A stretch of 64,000 nt of DNA from Enterococcus pingfangensis (GTDB lineage Bacteria > Bacillota > Bacilli > Lactobacillales > Enterococcaceae). Below are positions 1-8,795 of this stretch, piece after piece. The first letter of the stretch is position 1. Every line of letters starts with the position of its first letter. The DNA lies in NCBI RefSeq assembly GCF_005405205.1, contig NZ_BJDP01000011.1:1-64000 (forward strand), in the 5' to 3' direction. The notes below the pieces were generated by a model. The model was not told the origin of the DNA and did no database searches. It worked only from the letters and a program-made list of their open reading frames with translations. The position numbers and the translations under genes were made by a program.

Positions 1-100
1 TGTTTCTATTAAATAGAAACGCCCTACACATTTGGTTTGTTTTATTCGTTCAGTTTTCAAAGGTCTACATTGTTTGTTGCTTTGTTTCAGCAACTTTTAT
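1..100 (-). other. rRNA operon 5' leader (16S gene lies beyond the window edge)
   Basis: Read on the minus strand, this stretch contains TTTGAAAACTGAACGAAT followed by AAACAAACCAAATGTG, the recognisable leader found upstream of 16S rRNA genes in enterococci and related Firmicutes (the TTGAAAACTGAAC element takes part in antitermination and leader/trailer pairing). It sits directly downstream of two sigma-A type promoters pointing the same way. A small GTTGCT/AGCAAC hairpin lies at about 76-96. The mature 16S gene itself is not inside the window. Identification is from memory of rrn leaders, not an alignment. Confidence 0.8.
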
Positions 101-129
101 ATCTTAACAGCTTGCTGAGTGAATGTCAA
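101..129 (-). promoter_or_regulatory. rRNA operon promoter P2
   Basis: On the minus strand TTGACA (124-129) and TAAGAT (101-106) are separated by exactly 17 bases. A perfect -35 box next to the rRNA leader is what the proximal rrn promoter of Firmicutes looks like. Confidence 0.8.
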
Positions 130-198
130 TAACTTTTTTGAAGTTTTTTTAATTTCAAAAGTCAACGTTCGGTTTTTACTGCATCAGCAACGTTTATT

Positions 199-227
199 AA
201 TTTACCATTTAATTAACCAGCGGTCAA
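199..227 (-). promoter_or_regulatory. Probable rRNA operon promoter P1
   Basis: On the minus strand TTGACC (222-227) and TAAATT (199-204) are 17 bases apart, about 100 bases upstream of P2. Tandem promoters are normal for rrn operons. The -10 box is poorer than that of P2, so this one is less certain. Confidence 0.55.
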
Positions 228-237
228 CTATTTTCTT

Positions 238-270
238 CAAAAAAAAAAGAACTTATTTTTATAAGCTCTT
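238..270 (-). terminator. Intrinsic terminator before the rrn promoters
   Basis: Minus-strand hairpin GAGCTTAT / ATAAGTTC followed by a run of eleven T. It ends the small gene at 280-639 and shields it from the rRNA promoters just downstream. Confidence 0.8.
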
Positions 271-279
271 TTTTCAGGA

Positions 280-639
280 TTATTCAAATAATGGTACACC
301 CTCAATTTCAATTGTTCCGAGGATTTTTCTCACGCTATCGGGGCTTTCCCAAGCGAAGCCTTCTGGCAGTTCTGTTACTTCTTCGCTGACCATTTCAAAT
401 ACATACAATGGTAAGCTGGCGCCGTGTGATTGTGTATTGGTTAATTCAACTAGACGAATATTATTTACATCGATATGTAGTGTCGTTTTCAAAAAATTTA
501 AAAAACTAGCTAAAACAGTGTGTTCAGCCGTGGTCTCAGTGTGGGCAAATTCTTTATCTCTTCCTACTTCATGAACTAAAAAACGTTTTGAACCATCTTC
601 TAAATGCAACATGATTGTTCCAGATACTTGTTTCGTCAC
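280..639 (-). CDS. Conserved hypothetical protein, 119 aa
   Basis: I do not recognise a domain. The protein is soluble, acidic and of mixed alpha/beta character, with no signal peptide, membrane segment or cysteine motif. A GTG start at 639 is chosen because AGAGGTG sits six bases upstream; an in-frame GTG three codons earlier (648) overlaps that site and has none of its own. The gene stands alone between a strong terminator toward the rRNA operon and an 88-base gap to the S1-domain gene. The real reading frame is the minus one: the long plus-strand frame over it has no ribosome binding site. Function unknown. Confidence 0.7.
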   Translation of the reverse strand: MTKQVSGTIMLHLEDGSKRFLVHEVGRDKEFAHTETTAEHTVLASFLNFLKTTLHIDVNNIRLVELTNTQSHGASLPLYVFEMVSEEVTELPEGFAWESPDSVRKILGTIEIEGVPLFE

Positions 640-727
640 AATTTTCACCTCTGCAAGAGCTAATCTAAAATCGCACTCATTGTATCATGCTTTCAGAAAA
701 AAAGATATTGTTTGCATAAAATAGTAA

Positions 728-1108
728 TTAATTTTCAGCTTGTTCTTTCAATAGAAAGTCGATGGCTTCATCGGTCCATTTCGGCATATTCTTTTCAAGT
801 GAACGGAATCCGATGTTCTTGTTGCGATTTGTGAAGTAACGTTTTCGATGATACGGCACTTCCGCTGGATGTTCTACAAGTGTTCGTAATGACAAACTGA
901 TTTTTTTAGTGTACTCATCGATATCAATAAGCTGAACTTTCACTACTTGTCCGACTTCTAAAAAGCTGTGAATATTTTTAGTATAACCAGACTGTACTTC
1001 GGATATATGAACCAGCCCTTGCGTCTGATCGTCTAATGAGATAAACGCTCCATAAGGTTGGATACCCGTTACATAACCTTCAATGATATCTCCAATTTTA
1101 TATTTCAT
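728..1108 (-). CDS. S1 RNA-binding domain protein (YugI/GSP13/CvfD-like), 126 aa
   Basis: A single S1 domain fills residues 1-75: it opens with the typical IGDIIEGYVTGIQPYGAFI strand pattern and contains GLVHISEV, the S1 signature. The C-terminal 50 residues are basic and then acidic. Length and layout match the Firmicutes general stress protein 13 / CvfD family, ribosome- or RNA-associated post-transcriptional regulators. The start at 1108 follows AGAGGG; earlier in-frame starts would lie on top of the promoter -10 box. The promoter (1134-1162) sits in the gap shared with the divergent malY-type gene. A role in translation control is inferred from the family. Confidence 0.85.
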   Translation of the reverse strand: MKYKIGDIIEGYVTGIQPYGAFISLDDQTQGLVHISEVQSGYTKNIHSFLEVGQVVKVQLIDIDEYTKKISLSLRTLVEHPAEVPYHRKRYFTNRNKNIGFRSLEKNMPKWTDEAIDFLLKEQAEN

Positions 1109-1133
1109 TCGTTTCCCTCTTTTCGCATGTTTC

Positions 1134-1162
1134 ATTATACTGTATTTATAAATAAAATTGAA
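1134..1162 (-). promoter_or_regulatory. Promoter of the S1-domain gene
   Basis: Minus-strand TTCAAT (1157-1162), 17-base spacer, perfect TATAAT (1134-1139). It lies about 26 bases upstream of the chosen start codon and supports that choice. Confidence 0.65.
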
Positions 1163-1185
1163 GTTCACAACTAGGAGGAAAGAAA

Positions 1186-2355
1186 ATGACACATTTTGAG
1201 CGGCCAATCGAGCGCATTGGTTCCAACAGTATCAAATGGGACGCGATTCTTGATACGTACAACGAAGAAGAACTTTTGCCATTATGGATCGCTGATATGG
1301 ATTTCCGAGCACCCGAGGGCGTTTTAACTGCCTATCAAAAATTAATCGCTCACGGAATATTAGGTTATGCTGATACCCCGGAAAGTCTTTATCGTACGAT
1401 CATCGATTGGGAAAATGATCACCACCACCTTGCATTAGAAAAAAAAGATATTTTATTCTTTTCCGGAGTCTTAGCCGGAATAACGACAGCGATCCAAGCG
1501 TTTACCGCTCAGGATGATGCGATCTTAATCCACGATCCTGTCTATCCTCCCTTTGCAACAATCATCACGGAGAATCAACGAAAATTAGTGCGCAGCCGCT
1601 TGATTGAAAAAAACGGTCAATTTGTGATGGACTTTGCGGATATAGAGGAGAAATTTAAACAGCAGCATATTAAAGCGATGATTTTATGCAACCCGCACAA
1701 TCCAGGTGGACGCGTCTGGTCGAAAGAAGAGTTGCAGCGTTTGGGCGAGCTTTGTAAAAAGTATGCTGTACTTGTCCTGAGTGACGAGATTCATCAAGAC
1801 TTAGTTTTCCCACCCCATGAAATGACTTCTTTCTTTTGTGCCGGAACAGACTTTAGCGACTTTAGTTTACAATTTACGTCTATGACTAAGACCTTTAATC
1901 TGGCTGGGATCAAAAATTCCGTCGTCTTTGTCAAAAATGACGCGTTGCGGGAGCAGTTAGCGCGTAAACAAGCGGCGAACTTCCAGCACGAGATCAATAC
2001 ATTTGGCTTAGTCGGTATGGAGGCCGCTTATCAAACTGGAAAAGACTGGCTTTCAAACTTGCTACCTTATATCCAATCAAACATAACTTATTTGCTGGAT
2101 TTTTTCCAAGACCATTTGCCAAAAGTAAAAATCATGATCCCGGAAGGAACGTATTTATTATGGTTGGATTTTTCTGCGTACGGCTTGTCCGATGAAGCAT
2201 TGGAGAATCGCTTGGTTCATATAGGTAAAGTTGTTTTAAACCCCGGTGTCAGTTATGGACCTAGCGGCAAACAGCACATGCGCTTAAATGTTGCTTGTCC
2301 ACAAGTCATTCTTGCCGAAGGATTACAGCGAATCGCAAGCGCATTAAACGAATAA
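1186..2355 (+). CDS. MalY/PatB-type pyridoxal phosphate C-S lyase (cystathionine beta-lyase), 389 aa
   Basis: Fold-type I PLP enzyme of the MalY/PatB family. The N-terminus has the family pattern with WDAILDTY and LPLWIADMDF; CNPHNPGG near residue 169 contacts the cofactor; Lys235 in TKTFNLAG is the Schiff-base lysine; the C-terminal part carries NPGVSYG and the conserved RLNVACP arginine segment. Family members cleave C-S bonds of cystathionine or cysteine conjugates, releasing a thiol or sulfide, pyruvate and ammonia; some double as aminotransferases. The start has AGGAGG nine bases upstream. It is a monocistronic unit between a divergent S1 gene and a shared terminator. Exact substrate cannot be read from sequence. 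Confidence 0.88.
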   Translation: MTHFERPIERIGSNSIKWDAILDTYNEEELLPLWIADMDFRAPEGVLTAYQKLIAHGILGYADTPESLYRTIIDWENDHHHLALEKKDILFFSGVLAGITTAIQAFTAQDDAILIHDPVYPPFATIITENQRKLVRSRLIEKNGQFVMDFADIEEKFKQQHIKAMILCNPHNPGGRVWSKEELQRLGELCKKYAVLVLSDEIHQDLVFPPHEMTSFFCAGTDFSDFSLQFTSMTKTFNLAGIKNSVVFVKNDALREQLARKQAANFQHEINTFGLVGMEAAYQTGKDWLSNLLPYIQSNITYLLDFFQDHLPKVKIMIPEGTYLLWLDFSAYGLSDEALENRLVHIGKVVLNPGVSYGPSGKQHMRLNVACPQVILAEGLQRIASALNE

Positions 2356-2384
2356 AAAAAATACGGCTAAGCCGTATTTTTTTT
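2354..2384. terminator. Bidirectional terminator
   Basis: Stem ATACGGC / GCCGTAT with A-run on the left and T-run on the right, placed between the convergent malY-type and cyclophilin genes; it serves both. Confidence 0.85.
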
Positions 2385-2970
2385 ATGCTGTGATTTCAAT
2401 TGATTCAATGACGATATCGTGAACAGGTTCGTCTTGCGCGCCACGTTTAGCAGCAGCGATAGTATCAACGACATCCATTCCTTCAGTCACATGGCCAAAA
2501 ACAGTGTGACGGAAGTCTAACCAAGGAGTTCCGCCTTGTTTGTATGTTTCGATGATTTCACCAGGGAAACCAGCTTCTTCTAATTGTGTCAGCATGTTAG
2601 CAGGAACGTCTTGCTTGTTCACAATAAAAAATTGACTGCCGTTAGTGTTAGGACCTGCATTAGCCATTGATAATGCCCCGCGCAAGTTAAATAAGTTGCG
2701 TGAAAATTCGTCTTCAAATTTTTCACCATAAATGCTTTCGCCGCCCATCCCAGTACCGGTTGGATCGCCGCCTTGGATCATAAAATCAGGAATTACACGG
2801 TGGAAAATCACACCATCATAATAACCGGTCTTTGCTAATTCGATAAAGTTTTTAACGGTTTTAGGTGCTTCTTCTGGGAATAGTTGAACCTTGATATCCC
2901 CCATATTGGTTTTGATCGTCGCTTTAGGACCTTTTTCTTCTGTTAAATTTAATTGTGGGAATTGAGTCAC
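2383..2970 (-). CDS. ppiB: Peptidyl-prolyl cis-trans isomerase, cyclophilin type, 195 aa
   Basis: Cytoplasmic cyclophilin. The domain begins near residue 20 ([19 protein letters not shown]) and includes the catalytic [14 protein letters not shown] stretch with the essential arginine, GSQFFIVN and the [11 protein letters not shown] tail. There is no signal peptide, so it works in the cytosol, unlike the lipoprotein foldase PrsA. The start is GTG with AGGAGG eight bases upstream. It catalyses prolyl bond isomerisation during folding. Monocistronic; it shares a terminator with the gene facing it and a promoter gap with the divergent oxidoreductase gene. Confidence 0.93.
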   Translation of the reverse strand: MTQFPQLNLTEEKGPKATIKTNMGDIKVQLFPEEAPKTVKNFIELAKTGYYDGVIFHRVIPDFMIQGGDPTGTGMGGESIYGEKFEDEFSRNLFNLRGALSMANAGPNTNGSQFFIVNKQDVPANMLTQLEEAGFPGEIIETYKQGGTPWLDFRHTVFGHVTEGMDVVDTIAAAKRGAQDEPVHDIVIESIEITA

Positions 2971-3101
2971 TTTAAAATCCTCCTTTATTTTTTTGCTGTG
3001 TCCATCATAACAAACTTTTCTAAATTTGCCACCTCTGCAAACTAAGCAGTTTTTTCTCTTTCATTTATTTGTTACAATCGATGAGAAGAAAGGGTGTTGA
3101 T

Positions 3102-4085
3102 ATGGAAATTTTTGATATAACTATCGTAGGCGCAGGACCAGTCGGTATGTTTGCGGCTTTCTATGCAGGAATTCGCCAAGCTAAGACAAAGTTGATCGAC
3201 AGTTTGCCGCAATTAGGCGGACAATTGACAACTCTTTATCCTGAAAAAAATATTTATGACATTCCTGGATTCCCGATTGTAAAAGCGGCGGATCTGGTAA
3301 ACAACTTAGAAAAACAGTTGCGGACATTTTCTCATACCTATTGTTTGGATGAAGAAGTGCTGGAGCTAAAACAACATGAAGATTATCTCGAATTGGTCAC
3401 TAATAAAGAAAGTCATTACACAAAAGCAGTCGTGCTTGCGCTTGGCAACGGTTCTTTTCAGCCAAGACGCTTGATGATCGACGGTGCTGAAACTTTCGAA
3501 AATCACGGAATCGATTATTACATCACTGATTTGATGAAGTATGCCGGAAAAAAAGTTGCCATCGCTGGCGGCGGAGATTCCGCGATCGATTGGGCATTGA
3601 TGTTAGAACCTATCGCTGCAGAAGTCTCGATCATCCACCGCCGTGATAATTTTAGAGGACATGAACACAGTGTGGAAAAACTGAAAGAATCCTCCGTCAA
3701 TATTTACACGCCGTATCTGCTAACCGAACTCACTGGCGGACAAGAGTTAGAAGGTGTGACTTTACAAAAGGTGAAAAGCGATGAGACAATTACAGTAGGC
3801 GTCGATTATTTGATCGTCAACTACGGTTTCTCTTCTTCATTGGATCACTTAAAATCTTGGGGATTAGAAAGTACCCGTCAAGCCATTCTCGTCGAATCGG
3901 ATATGCGAACATCAATCCCTGGCGTTTATGCTTGCGGAGATATCACGACGTACGATGGTAAAGTAAAATTGATTGCCACCGGCATGGGCGAAGCACCGAC
4001 CGCTGTTAACAATGCGCTCCACTATATCAATCCGAAAAATCGGACACAGCCCGGACATAGCACTAGCCTATTTCCACAAAAATAA
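3102..4085 (+). CDS. Ferredoxin/flavodoxin--NADP(+) reductase, TrxB-like (YumC type), 327 aa
   Basis: Thioredoxin-reductase fold without the redox-active CxxC, which separates this ferredoxin-NADP reductase family from TrxB. FAD-binding VGAGPVGMFAA is at the N-terminus, the NADP-binding glycine motif AGGGDSAIDWA near residue 160, and the second FAD motif GVYACGDI near residue 280. It moves electrons between NADPH and a ferredoxin or flavodoxin. The start at 3102 has AAAGGG upstream; an upstream in-frame start would lack a site. The PgpA-like gene follows after 15 bases, so the two are probably cotranscribed. Confidence 0.9.
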   Translation: MEIFDITIVGAGPVGMFAAFYAGIRQAKTKLIDSLPQLGGQLTTLYPEKNIYDIPGFPIVKAADLVNNLEKQLRTFSHTYCLDEEVLELKQHEDYLELVTNKESHYTKAVVLALGNGSFQPRRLMIDGAETFENHGIDYYITDLMKYAGKKVAIAGGGDSAIDWALMLEPIAAEVSIIHRRDNFRGHEHSVEKLKESSVNIYTPYLLTELTGGQELEGVTLQKVKSDETITVGVDYLIVNYGFSSSLDHLKSWGLESTRQAILVESDMRTSIPGVYACGDITTYDGKVKLIATGMGEAPTAVNNALHYINPKNRTQPGHSTSLFPQK

Positions 4086-4100
4086 TTTTGGAGGTAAGTT

Positions 4101-4610
4101 ATGGTATTTGAAACTACTGCGCTTGAACAAACGGCCCGCGAACTCTTAGAAGAACGCGGAGTTACTATTAGAGACATCGCGGAATTAGTCTTCTTTTTGC
4201 AAAAAGATTATATCGATAAACTGGATATCGAATTGTGTATCCATAGTGTGAACCGCGTGCTGACCAAACGCGAGGTCCACAACGCGATCATCACTGGTAT
4301 CCAGCTAGATAAACTAGCCGAACAAAAAAAATTGGACTACCCGCTGCAAAATATTTTAGAAGAAGATGAAGGTCTTTACGGCATCGACGAAATCATGGCA
4401 CTTTCGATTGTGAACGTTTATGGTTCGATTGGTTTCACGAATTACGGCTACATTGATAAAGTAAAACCAGGTATCTTGAAAAAACTAAACGAACATGACG
4501 GCGTCCACGTCCATACTTTTTTAGATGATCTCGTTGGAGCGATCGCCGCATCGGCTGCTAGTCGTTTAGCGCACGAACATCCGCGGAAATTAGATTCTAT
4601 CGTCAAATAA
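4101..4610 (+). CDS. Phosphatidylglycerophosphatase A-like protein (YutG type), 169 aa
   Basis: Matches the soluble Firmicutes branch of the phosphatidylglycerophosphatase A family: no membrane segments, a metal-binding-type ELCIHSVNRVL segment near residue 50, EDEGLYGIDEIMALSIVNVYGSIGFTNYG split across residues 93-121, and the C-terminal VHTFLDDLVGAIAASAASR characteristic of the family. Family members hydrolyse a phosphate ester, classically phosphatidylglycerophosphate in phospholipid synthesis; the lipid role of this soluble branch is less well established. GGAGG lies 8 bases before ATG. Second gene of a two-gene unit with the ferredoxin-NADP reductase. Confidence 0.8.
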   Translation: MVFETTALEQTARELLEERGVTIRDIAELVFFLQKDYIDKLDIELCIHSVNRVLTKREVHNAIITGIQLDKLAEQKKLDYPLQNILEEDEGLYGIDEIMALSIVNVYGSIGFTNYGYIDKVKPGILKKLNEHDGVHVHTFLDDLVGAIAASAASRLAHEHPRKLDSIVK

Positions 4611-4623
4611 ATTAGACAAAAGA

Positions 4624-4660
4624 GCATTAAAAAAAGAGCTTATCGCTCTTTTTTTAATGC
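4624..4660. terminator. Bidirectional terminator
   Basis: Perfect 16-base inverted repeat (GCATT, seven A, GAGC and its complement) with a five-base loop, between convergent genes. Its last bases encode the C-terminus of the minus-strand membrane protein. Confidence 0.85.
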
Positions 4661-5275
4661 TCTTTTACCAAAATAAATCGGTAAGAGATAAAATAGTTCC
4701 AATAATACAAAAAATAAAATAAAACAATGTAAGAAAAAGGTTTCCGGCAACACATTGATGATCGGGTCGGTTGCTGGATCAAAAATCCACGCATCATTGT
4801 TGAACAATACCCCATGAAATAAAATGAAGAACTGATCAAAATTCACCGCCATCATAAAAGCGATCACGATTGGTGCTGCGACGGCTATGCGAAATGGCTG
4901 AATCAATGCCCAGAGACGTTTTTGCTTGAGCAAATGCCGCAAATAAAAACCACTTGGTATAACGGTCGCTAACAATAACCCGTAATTCAGCAGAAACAAT
5001 CGTTTCACTTCATAAAAATGCTTCGCACCGCTAGTCGAGACAGGAAAATCCGTCATTTGAAGGTTTTCTATCCAAGGCAAGTTCAAGTAACGCATCAATT
5101 GATCAAAATTATGCAGCAACTCTTTTTCTGAAAGCATCGTATAATCCAGCAAATTCAACTGACCGATATCAAAGCGATACAGCCAGCGGGCGTTGATTGT
5201 CAGTGTGATCGCTAATGTCAGTAAAGTCAGTAGCAAACAGATCAAGCCCAAACGCTCTAGCCATTTACTTTTCAT
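4640..5275 (-). CDS. TIGR01906-family integral membrane protein, 211 aa
   Basis: Four to five hydrophobic segments (about residues 8-28, 97-117, 132-150, 180-205) separated by one long extracytoplasmic-type loop of about 70 residues. Size, position just after the yutF-type hydrolase, and the loop with [16 protein letters not shown] match a lactobacillales membrane family of unknown function (TIGR01906). The start at 5275 lies inside the end of the upstream hydrolase gene (11-base overlap) and lacks a strong binding site, suggesting translational coupling. Part of the yutD-yutF-membrane protein operon. Function unknown. Confidence 0.78.
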   Translation of the reverse strand: MKSKWLERLGLICLLLTLLTLAITLTINARWLYRFDIGQLNLLDYTMLSEKELLHNFDQLMRYLNLPWIENLQMTDFPVSTSGAKHFYEVKRLFLLNYGLLLATVIPSGFYLRHLLKQKRLWALIQPFRIAVAAPIVIAFMMAVNFDQFFILFHGVLFNNDAWIFDPATDPIINVLPETFFLHCFILFFVLLELFYLLPIYFGKRALKKER

Positions 5276-6035
5276 CAAAATTCCACTCATCCAATGAGTC
5301 GACAAGATATGTCGGCGGCACAGGCAAAGTCGGTACGTCTGCTTTTTGGGTGTACCCGGACAAAACCAATAAAGAATCGACCCCATTATTGATTCCTGCC
5401 AAAATATCCGTCGTATAATTATCGCCCACCATCAAGACCTCAGATTTTTCCAGTCCTAAAACTTCGACAGCTTTATCCATAATGATTGCTTCAGGCTTGC
5501 CGATGTAGATCGCTTTTTGCTGAGTAGCAGCTTCTACTAATGCGATCACCGAACCAGCACCCGGCAACAAGCCGCGCTCAGTTGGAATGTTCTTATCTGA
5601 ATTGGTTCCGATGAAGGTCGCGCCTTTTTGGATCGCTAACGTTGCTGAAACAAATTTTTCATACGTCACATTTGTATCTAAACCGATCACTACATAATCC
5701 GGATCTTTTTCATCCCAAACATAACCGGCAGCTAAAATCGGATCGATCAACCCAGGTTCGCCGATGACAAAGACTTTTTTGCCTTTGCCTGCTCCATTCA
5801 TATAATCGATCGTCGCAAGTGTTGCGGTGTAGACCGTTTCCGGACTAACATGAATTGAAAACTCATTGGCTAATCGGTCTGCCACGGTTGCCGGTGTTTT
5901 TGTCGTGTTGTTTGTTAAAAATAAAAATGGAATCTGCCGAGCTTGCAGTTGTTCCACAAATCGACGGCCCGCGGGGATCGGTTCGCTGCCGCGGTAAATC
6001 GTTCCATCTAAATCAATCAAATATCCTTTGTACAT
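5265..6035 (-). CDS. yutF: HAD-superfamily sugar/nucleotide phosphatase, NagD/YutF type (TIGR01457), 256 aa
   Basis: HAD hydrolase of class IIA. Motif [10 protein letters not shown] holds the nucleophilic aspartate and the acid-base aspartate; motif II is FLTNNTTK; the C2 cap lies between; motif III lysine is in [12 protein letters not shown]; motif IV is [13 protein letters not shown]. Family members dephosphorylate small phosphorylated metabolites such as nucleoside monophosphates or sugar phosphates. It lies 4 bases after yutD and overlaps the membrane protein gene, the arrangement seen across lactobacillales. Substrate not predictable. Confidence 0.88.
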   Translation of the reverse strand: MYKGYLIDLDGTIYRGSEPIPAGRRFVEQLQARQIPFLFLTNNTTKTPATVADRLANEFSIHVSPETVYTATLATIDYMNGAGKGKKVFVIGEPGLIDPILAAGYVWDEKDPDYVVIGLDTNVTYEKFVSATLAIQKGATFIGTNSDKNIPTERGLLPGAGSVIALVEAATQQKAIYIGKPEAIIMDKAVEVLGLEKSEVLMVGDNYTTDILAGINNGVDSLLVLSGYTQKADVPTLPVPPTYLVDSLDEWNFDEK

Positions 6036-6039
6036 CGTA

Positions 6040-6666
6040 TTACTCTTCTCTTTGACGAATCACAAAGCGTTCGCCCTTTTCTTTTGTTTTTGTTGGTACG
6101 GGTGTTTCTTTTTGCGGCTGACGAGTTCTGATAATCGTCTTTTTCTTTGGTTTATCGGTCACTGGAACCTTTTTTTCTTCTACGAAAGCTTGCGGTTTGT
6201 CTTTGCGTTTCCGCTTGCGTTTTTTGCGAACTTGCTGCCGCTTGCCGCCGGTTCGTTCTAAGACAAAATACGCACAACCGAAATTGCAGTACTCATATAA
6301 ATAATCTTCTAAGGTATCAATCCGCTGCTCGGGCAAACTTTTCCGATCATCTTCGCGGAAAAAACCTTTTAATCGCAGCTGTTCATAACCCCAATCCCCA
6401 ACGATATAATCATAACGTGTCAAGACCTCACTAAAGCGTTCACCTAAACGTTCGGCATCAAAGCCTTCACGATAATTTTTAACTAAGCGGTATTGGCGTT
6501 CGCCAATCAAAAGATTACTCTCATCGACGAATACGACCATTTCACCCTTTTTCTTTTCTTCAGCGGGCGTCTCAACGATTTCATCTAAAACCTCAGCCAA
6601 CTCTTCAGTGACGGTTTTTTCTGGATTGGTTTGTTTTTCTTTTTTGTCGTTTTGTTCTTTTGTCAT
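6040..6666 (-). CDS. yutD: YutD family protein, 208 aa
   Basis: The central YutD domain (about residues 50-135) shows the family pattern [38 protein letters not shown] and [15 protein letters not shown], each within a conserved block. The N-terminal 45 residues are charged and probably disordered; the C-terminal 65 residues are a highly basic Lys/Arg tail suggestive of nucleic acid binding. Function is not established. First gene of the operon yutD-yutF-membrane protein, with a TATAAT box about 25 bases before the ATG, inside the end of the nucleotidase gene. Confidence 0.88.
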   Translation of the reverse strand: MTKEQNDKKEKQTNPEKTVTEELAEVLDEIVETPAEEKKKGEMVVFVDESNLLIGERQYRLVKNYREGFDAERLGERFSEVLTRYDYIVGDWGYEQLRLKGFFREDDRKSLPEQRIDTLEDYLYEYCNFGCAYFVLERTGGKRQQVRKKRKRKRKDKPQAFVEEKKVPVTDKPKKKTIIRTRQPQKETPVPTKTKEKGERFVIRQREE

Positions 6667-6700
6667 CGTTTCACCACCTGCCTGCTATTATACCTTGTTT

Positions 6701-8080
6701 TTATTTGATTGGATAGTGAGTGTGGAGATAGTCTCCCAAAACACTGCGGATAAAATCCGGGAATAGAAATTCATAGCGGCCCGCAATCTCGATCGTCGGG
6801 AAAAATGGAACGAACATAAAATGATCTACCGTTGCGATTGTATAATCCAACTCAGGATCGACTAACTCACCGAGCCAGCGGACTTGATGATTCACTGAAT
6901 CATATTCGATTCCGTCATACACGAGATGACCAAATACTTTCCCGCGAAAGCCCATCCCCATCACAGGAAAATTGATCAGAAAATGTCGGTTTTTTTCCAT
7001 TTCCAGAATCAAACGGACCAGATTCTCACCGCTCAGCGTCACCTTGATCAAATGCATCGGATGCGGCAATGCTGTGTGGAGCTGATCTTGATCGACGATT
7101 CCTGCAGGGATGTCTTGTAAAAACAAACCAGAATTCAACACCGCGGCTTCTGTTCCAGCCGCTTCTTTTACTGCCGCTAAGGTATAGTTGATCATTGGAT
7201 GATCGCCTTGTAAGTCTGTACTCATAGCAAACGGAACATCTGCGACCTTTTTATCCGCTAATAGTTGGTGCCCTGTTTGTAGATAGTCTTCGATCTCTTC
7301 TTGATCCTCAGGCAATGCCAGCATTTTTTCAGTTGGAAACGTCCGCGCTGAAGTTTTCTGGATTCGGTGCTCACTATCGACTGTCACATGGACTTCACCG
7401 ACGTAATAGCCGTATTTTCCTGCTGCGGCCAACTGAACCCCTTCGATCTTTTCACCATGTTCAAACAAATGATGGGTATGCGATCCTAAGATTACATCGA
7501 TTTCCGGCAATTCTCGCGCGATTCGGCGATCTACACTGATCCCCAGATGGCTCATTAAAACTAAGACATCAACTTTTGCACGAATGTCCGCAACTAATCC
7601 TGGCAAAATATCCATTACTTGCCGAATATCCCAACCATTCGGATTATAGGTCAACGAAAAGGGCGCCGTGAATGCCAACAACCCTACTTTAGTTCCTTGA
7701 GCGGTTGTAATGATTTTTGTTTGCTGTGCCCATGTTGGAAATTGCAGTGTTTGTTTATCAAACAGATTATCTAATACGATATCAAAATTCGCCTGATCAT
7801 ATAGATGATTTAATTCGGCTTTCGAATTCCCCACGCCTTCATTATTGCCGATAGTTGCCGCGTCATAGTGGATTTGATTCATCAACTGGACATTGGCTTG
7901 GCCATTGGTCGCTTCAGTTAGCGGATGCCAGCGGTCGACAAAATCACCGAGATCAAGCGTGATGATTTTTTTTTCGGCGGTTTCTTCTTGCTTGCGATTT
8001 AGCAAAAACCGGCGGATCTTCGGCCAATTTTCTAAATGGGAGTGGAGATCGTTGGTATGCAAAAGAATAATTTTTTCCAT
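6701..8080 (-). CDS. yunD: Metallophosphatase/5'-nucleotidase family protein (YunD type), 459 aa
   Basis: Two-domain 5'-nucleotidase family protein. The N-terminal calcineurin-like domain shows HTNDLHSHLENW, LGDFVDRW, IGNNEG in place of GNHE, LVLMSHLG and GSHTHHLFEHG, i.e. the dinuclear metal ligands. The C-terminal substrate domain starts near residue 290. There is no signal peptide or cell-wall anchor, so it is cytoplasmic, as in YunD. It probably hydrolyses nucleotides or related phosphoesters. ATG at 8080 follows AGAGGTAG. Stands upstream of yutD with a 34-base gap. Confidence 0.87.
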   Translation of the reverse strand: MEKIILLHTNDLHSHLENWPKIRRFLLNRKQEETAEKKIITLDLGDFVDRWHPLTEATNGQANVQLMNQIHYDAATIGNNEGVGNSKAELNHLYDQANFDIVLDNLFDKQTLQFPTWAQQTKIITTAQGTKVGLLAFTAPFSLTYNPNGWDIRQVMDILPGLVADIRAKVDVLVLMSHLGISVDRRIARELPEIDVILGSHTHHLFEHGEKIEGVQLAAAGKYGYYVGEVHVTVDSEHRIQKTSARTFPTEKMLALPEDQEEIEDYLQTGHQLLADKKVADVPFAMSTDLQGDHPMINYTLAAVKEAAGTEAAVLNSGLFLQDIPAGIVDQDQLHTALPHPMHLIKVTLSGENLVRLILEMEKNRHFLINFPVMGMGFRGKVFGHLVYDGIEYDSVNHQVRWLGELVDPELDYTIATVDHFMFVPFFPTIEIAGRYEFLFPDFIRSVLGDYLHTHYPIK

Positions 8081-8175
8081 TATTCTACCTCTTTTCAACT
8101 CTTCTTGTTCCATCTATAGTAACATATAGCTGAAAAAGGCTGAACGAAGTCGTTTGTAAAAAAGCAGGTGAAATG

Positions 8176-8652
8176 ATGAAATTTGACTCTATTCTTGGAA
8201 CTATCTGGCTGGATGCTGATCAACACGCCTTGACTCGTGTATCTTATACACCGATTGTTGAAAATCCTTTAGCGGATCAAGCCATTTTAACATCAGCCAA
8301 ACAACAACTGTTAGAATTTTTAGCAGGACAGCGCACAACTTTCGATCTTCCCTATGTTTTTGAGACCGGAACAGACTTTCAGCAAGAAGTCTGGCACGCT
8401 TTGACCGAGATCGATTTTGGAACTACGTGCAGTTATCAAGCCATCGCCGAAAAGATCCAACGACCCAAAGCTGTCCGCGCGATTGGTCAAGCCAACCGCA
8501 ACAATCCCTTGCCAATCATCGTTCCTTGTCATCGAGTAATTGGTAAAAATGGCAAATTGGTCGGTTATTCTGGTGCAAGCGAGGCCGGACTAGCGATAAA
8601 AGCCCAGTTGCTTGCGATCGAAAACCCGATGTTACAAGCCACTCTTTTTTAA
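8176..8652 (+). CDS. ogt: Methylated-DNA--protein-cysteine methyltransferase, 158 aa
   Basis: Suicide repair enzyme removing alkyl groups from O6-alkylguanine. The acceptor Cys118 is in the invariant PCHRVIG; the helix-turn-helix with the arginine finger is RPKAVRAIGQANRNNPL; YSG follows. The N-terminal domain is short, as in Ogt/AdaB. Two adjacent ATGs are possible; 8176 is preferred because GCAGGTG is then five bases away, against two for 8173. The gene is convergent with the SRP RNA and tadA and ends in its own terminator. Confidence 0.92.
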   Translation: MKFDSILGTIWLDADQHALTRVSYTPIVENPLADQAILTSAKQQLLEFLAGQRTTFDLPYVFETGTDFQQEVWHALTEIDFGTTCSYQAIAEKIQRPKAVRAIGQANRNNPLPIIVPCHRVIGKNGKLVGYSGASEAGLAIKAQLLAIENPMLQATLF

Positions 8653-8653
8653 A

Positions 8654-8696
8654 AAAATACCGTTGTTGAAAGTTCGCACTCAACAACGGTATTTTT
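8654..8696 (+). terminator. Terminator of ogt
   Basis: Stem TACCGTTGTTGA / TCAACAACGGTA with a nine-base loop followed by a T-run. Confidence 0.85.
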
Positions 8697-8760
8697 GTAT
8701 TCAAATTGATTTAACTTATTGCTAAACAGAAAAAATTTCTCTTTTCTTAAAAAATTGGAC

Positions 8761-8784
8761 AAAAAAAGCAGACACGCAGTCTGC
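8761..8784 (-). terminator. Terminator of the SRP RNA
   Basis: Minus-strand GCAGAC / GTCTGC stem with a five-base loop and seven T, immediately downstream of the SRP RNA. Confidence 0.85.
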
Positions 8785-8795
8785 TGTTGATTCGT

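Noticed and set aside
119-574. Long plus-strand reading frame across the left-edge region
   Set aside because: It crosses the rRNA promoters and the antisense of a better gene, has no ribosome binding site, and its composition is that of non-coding DNA.
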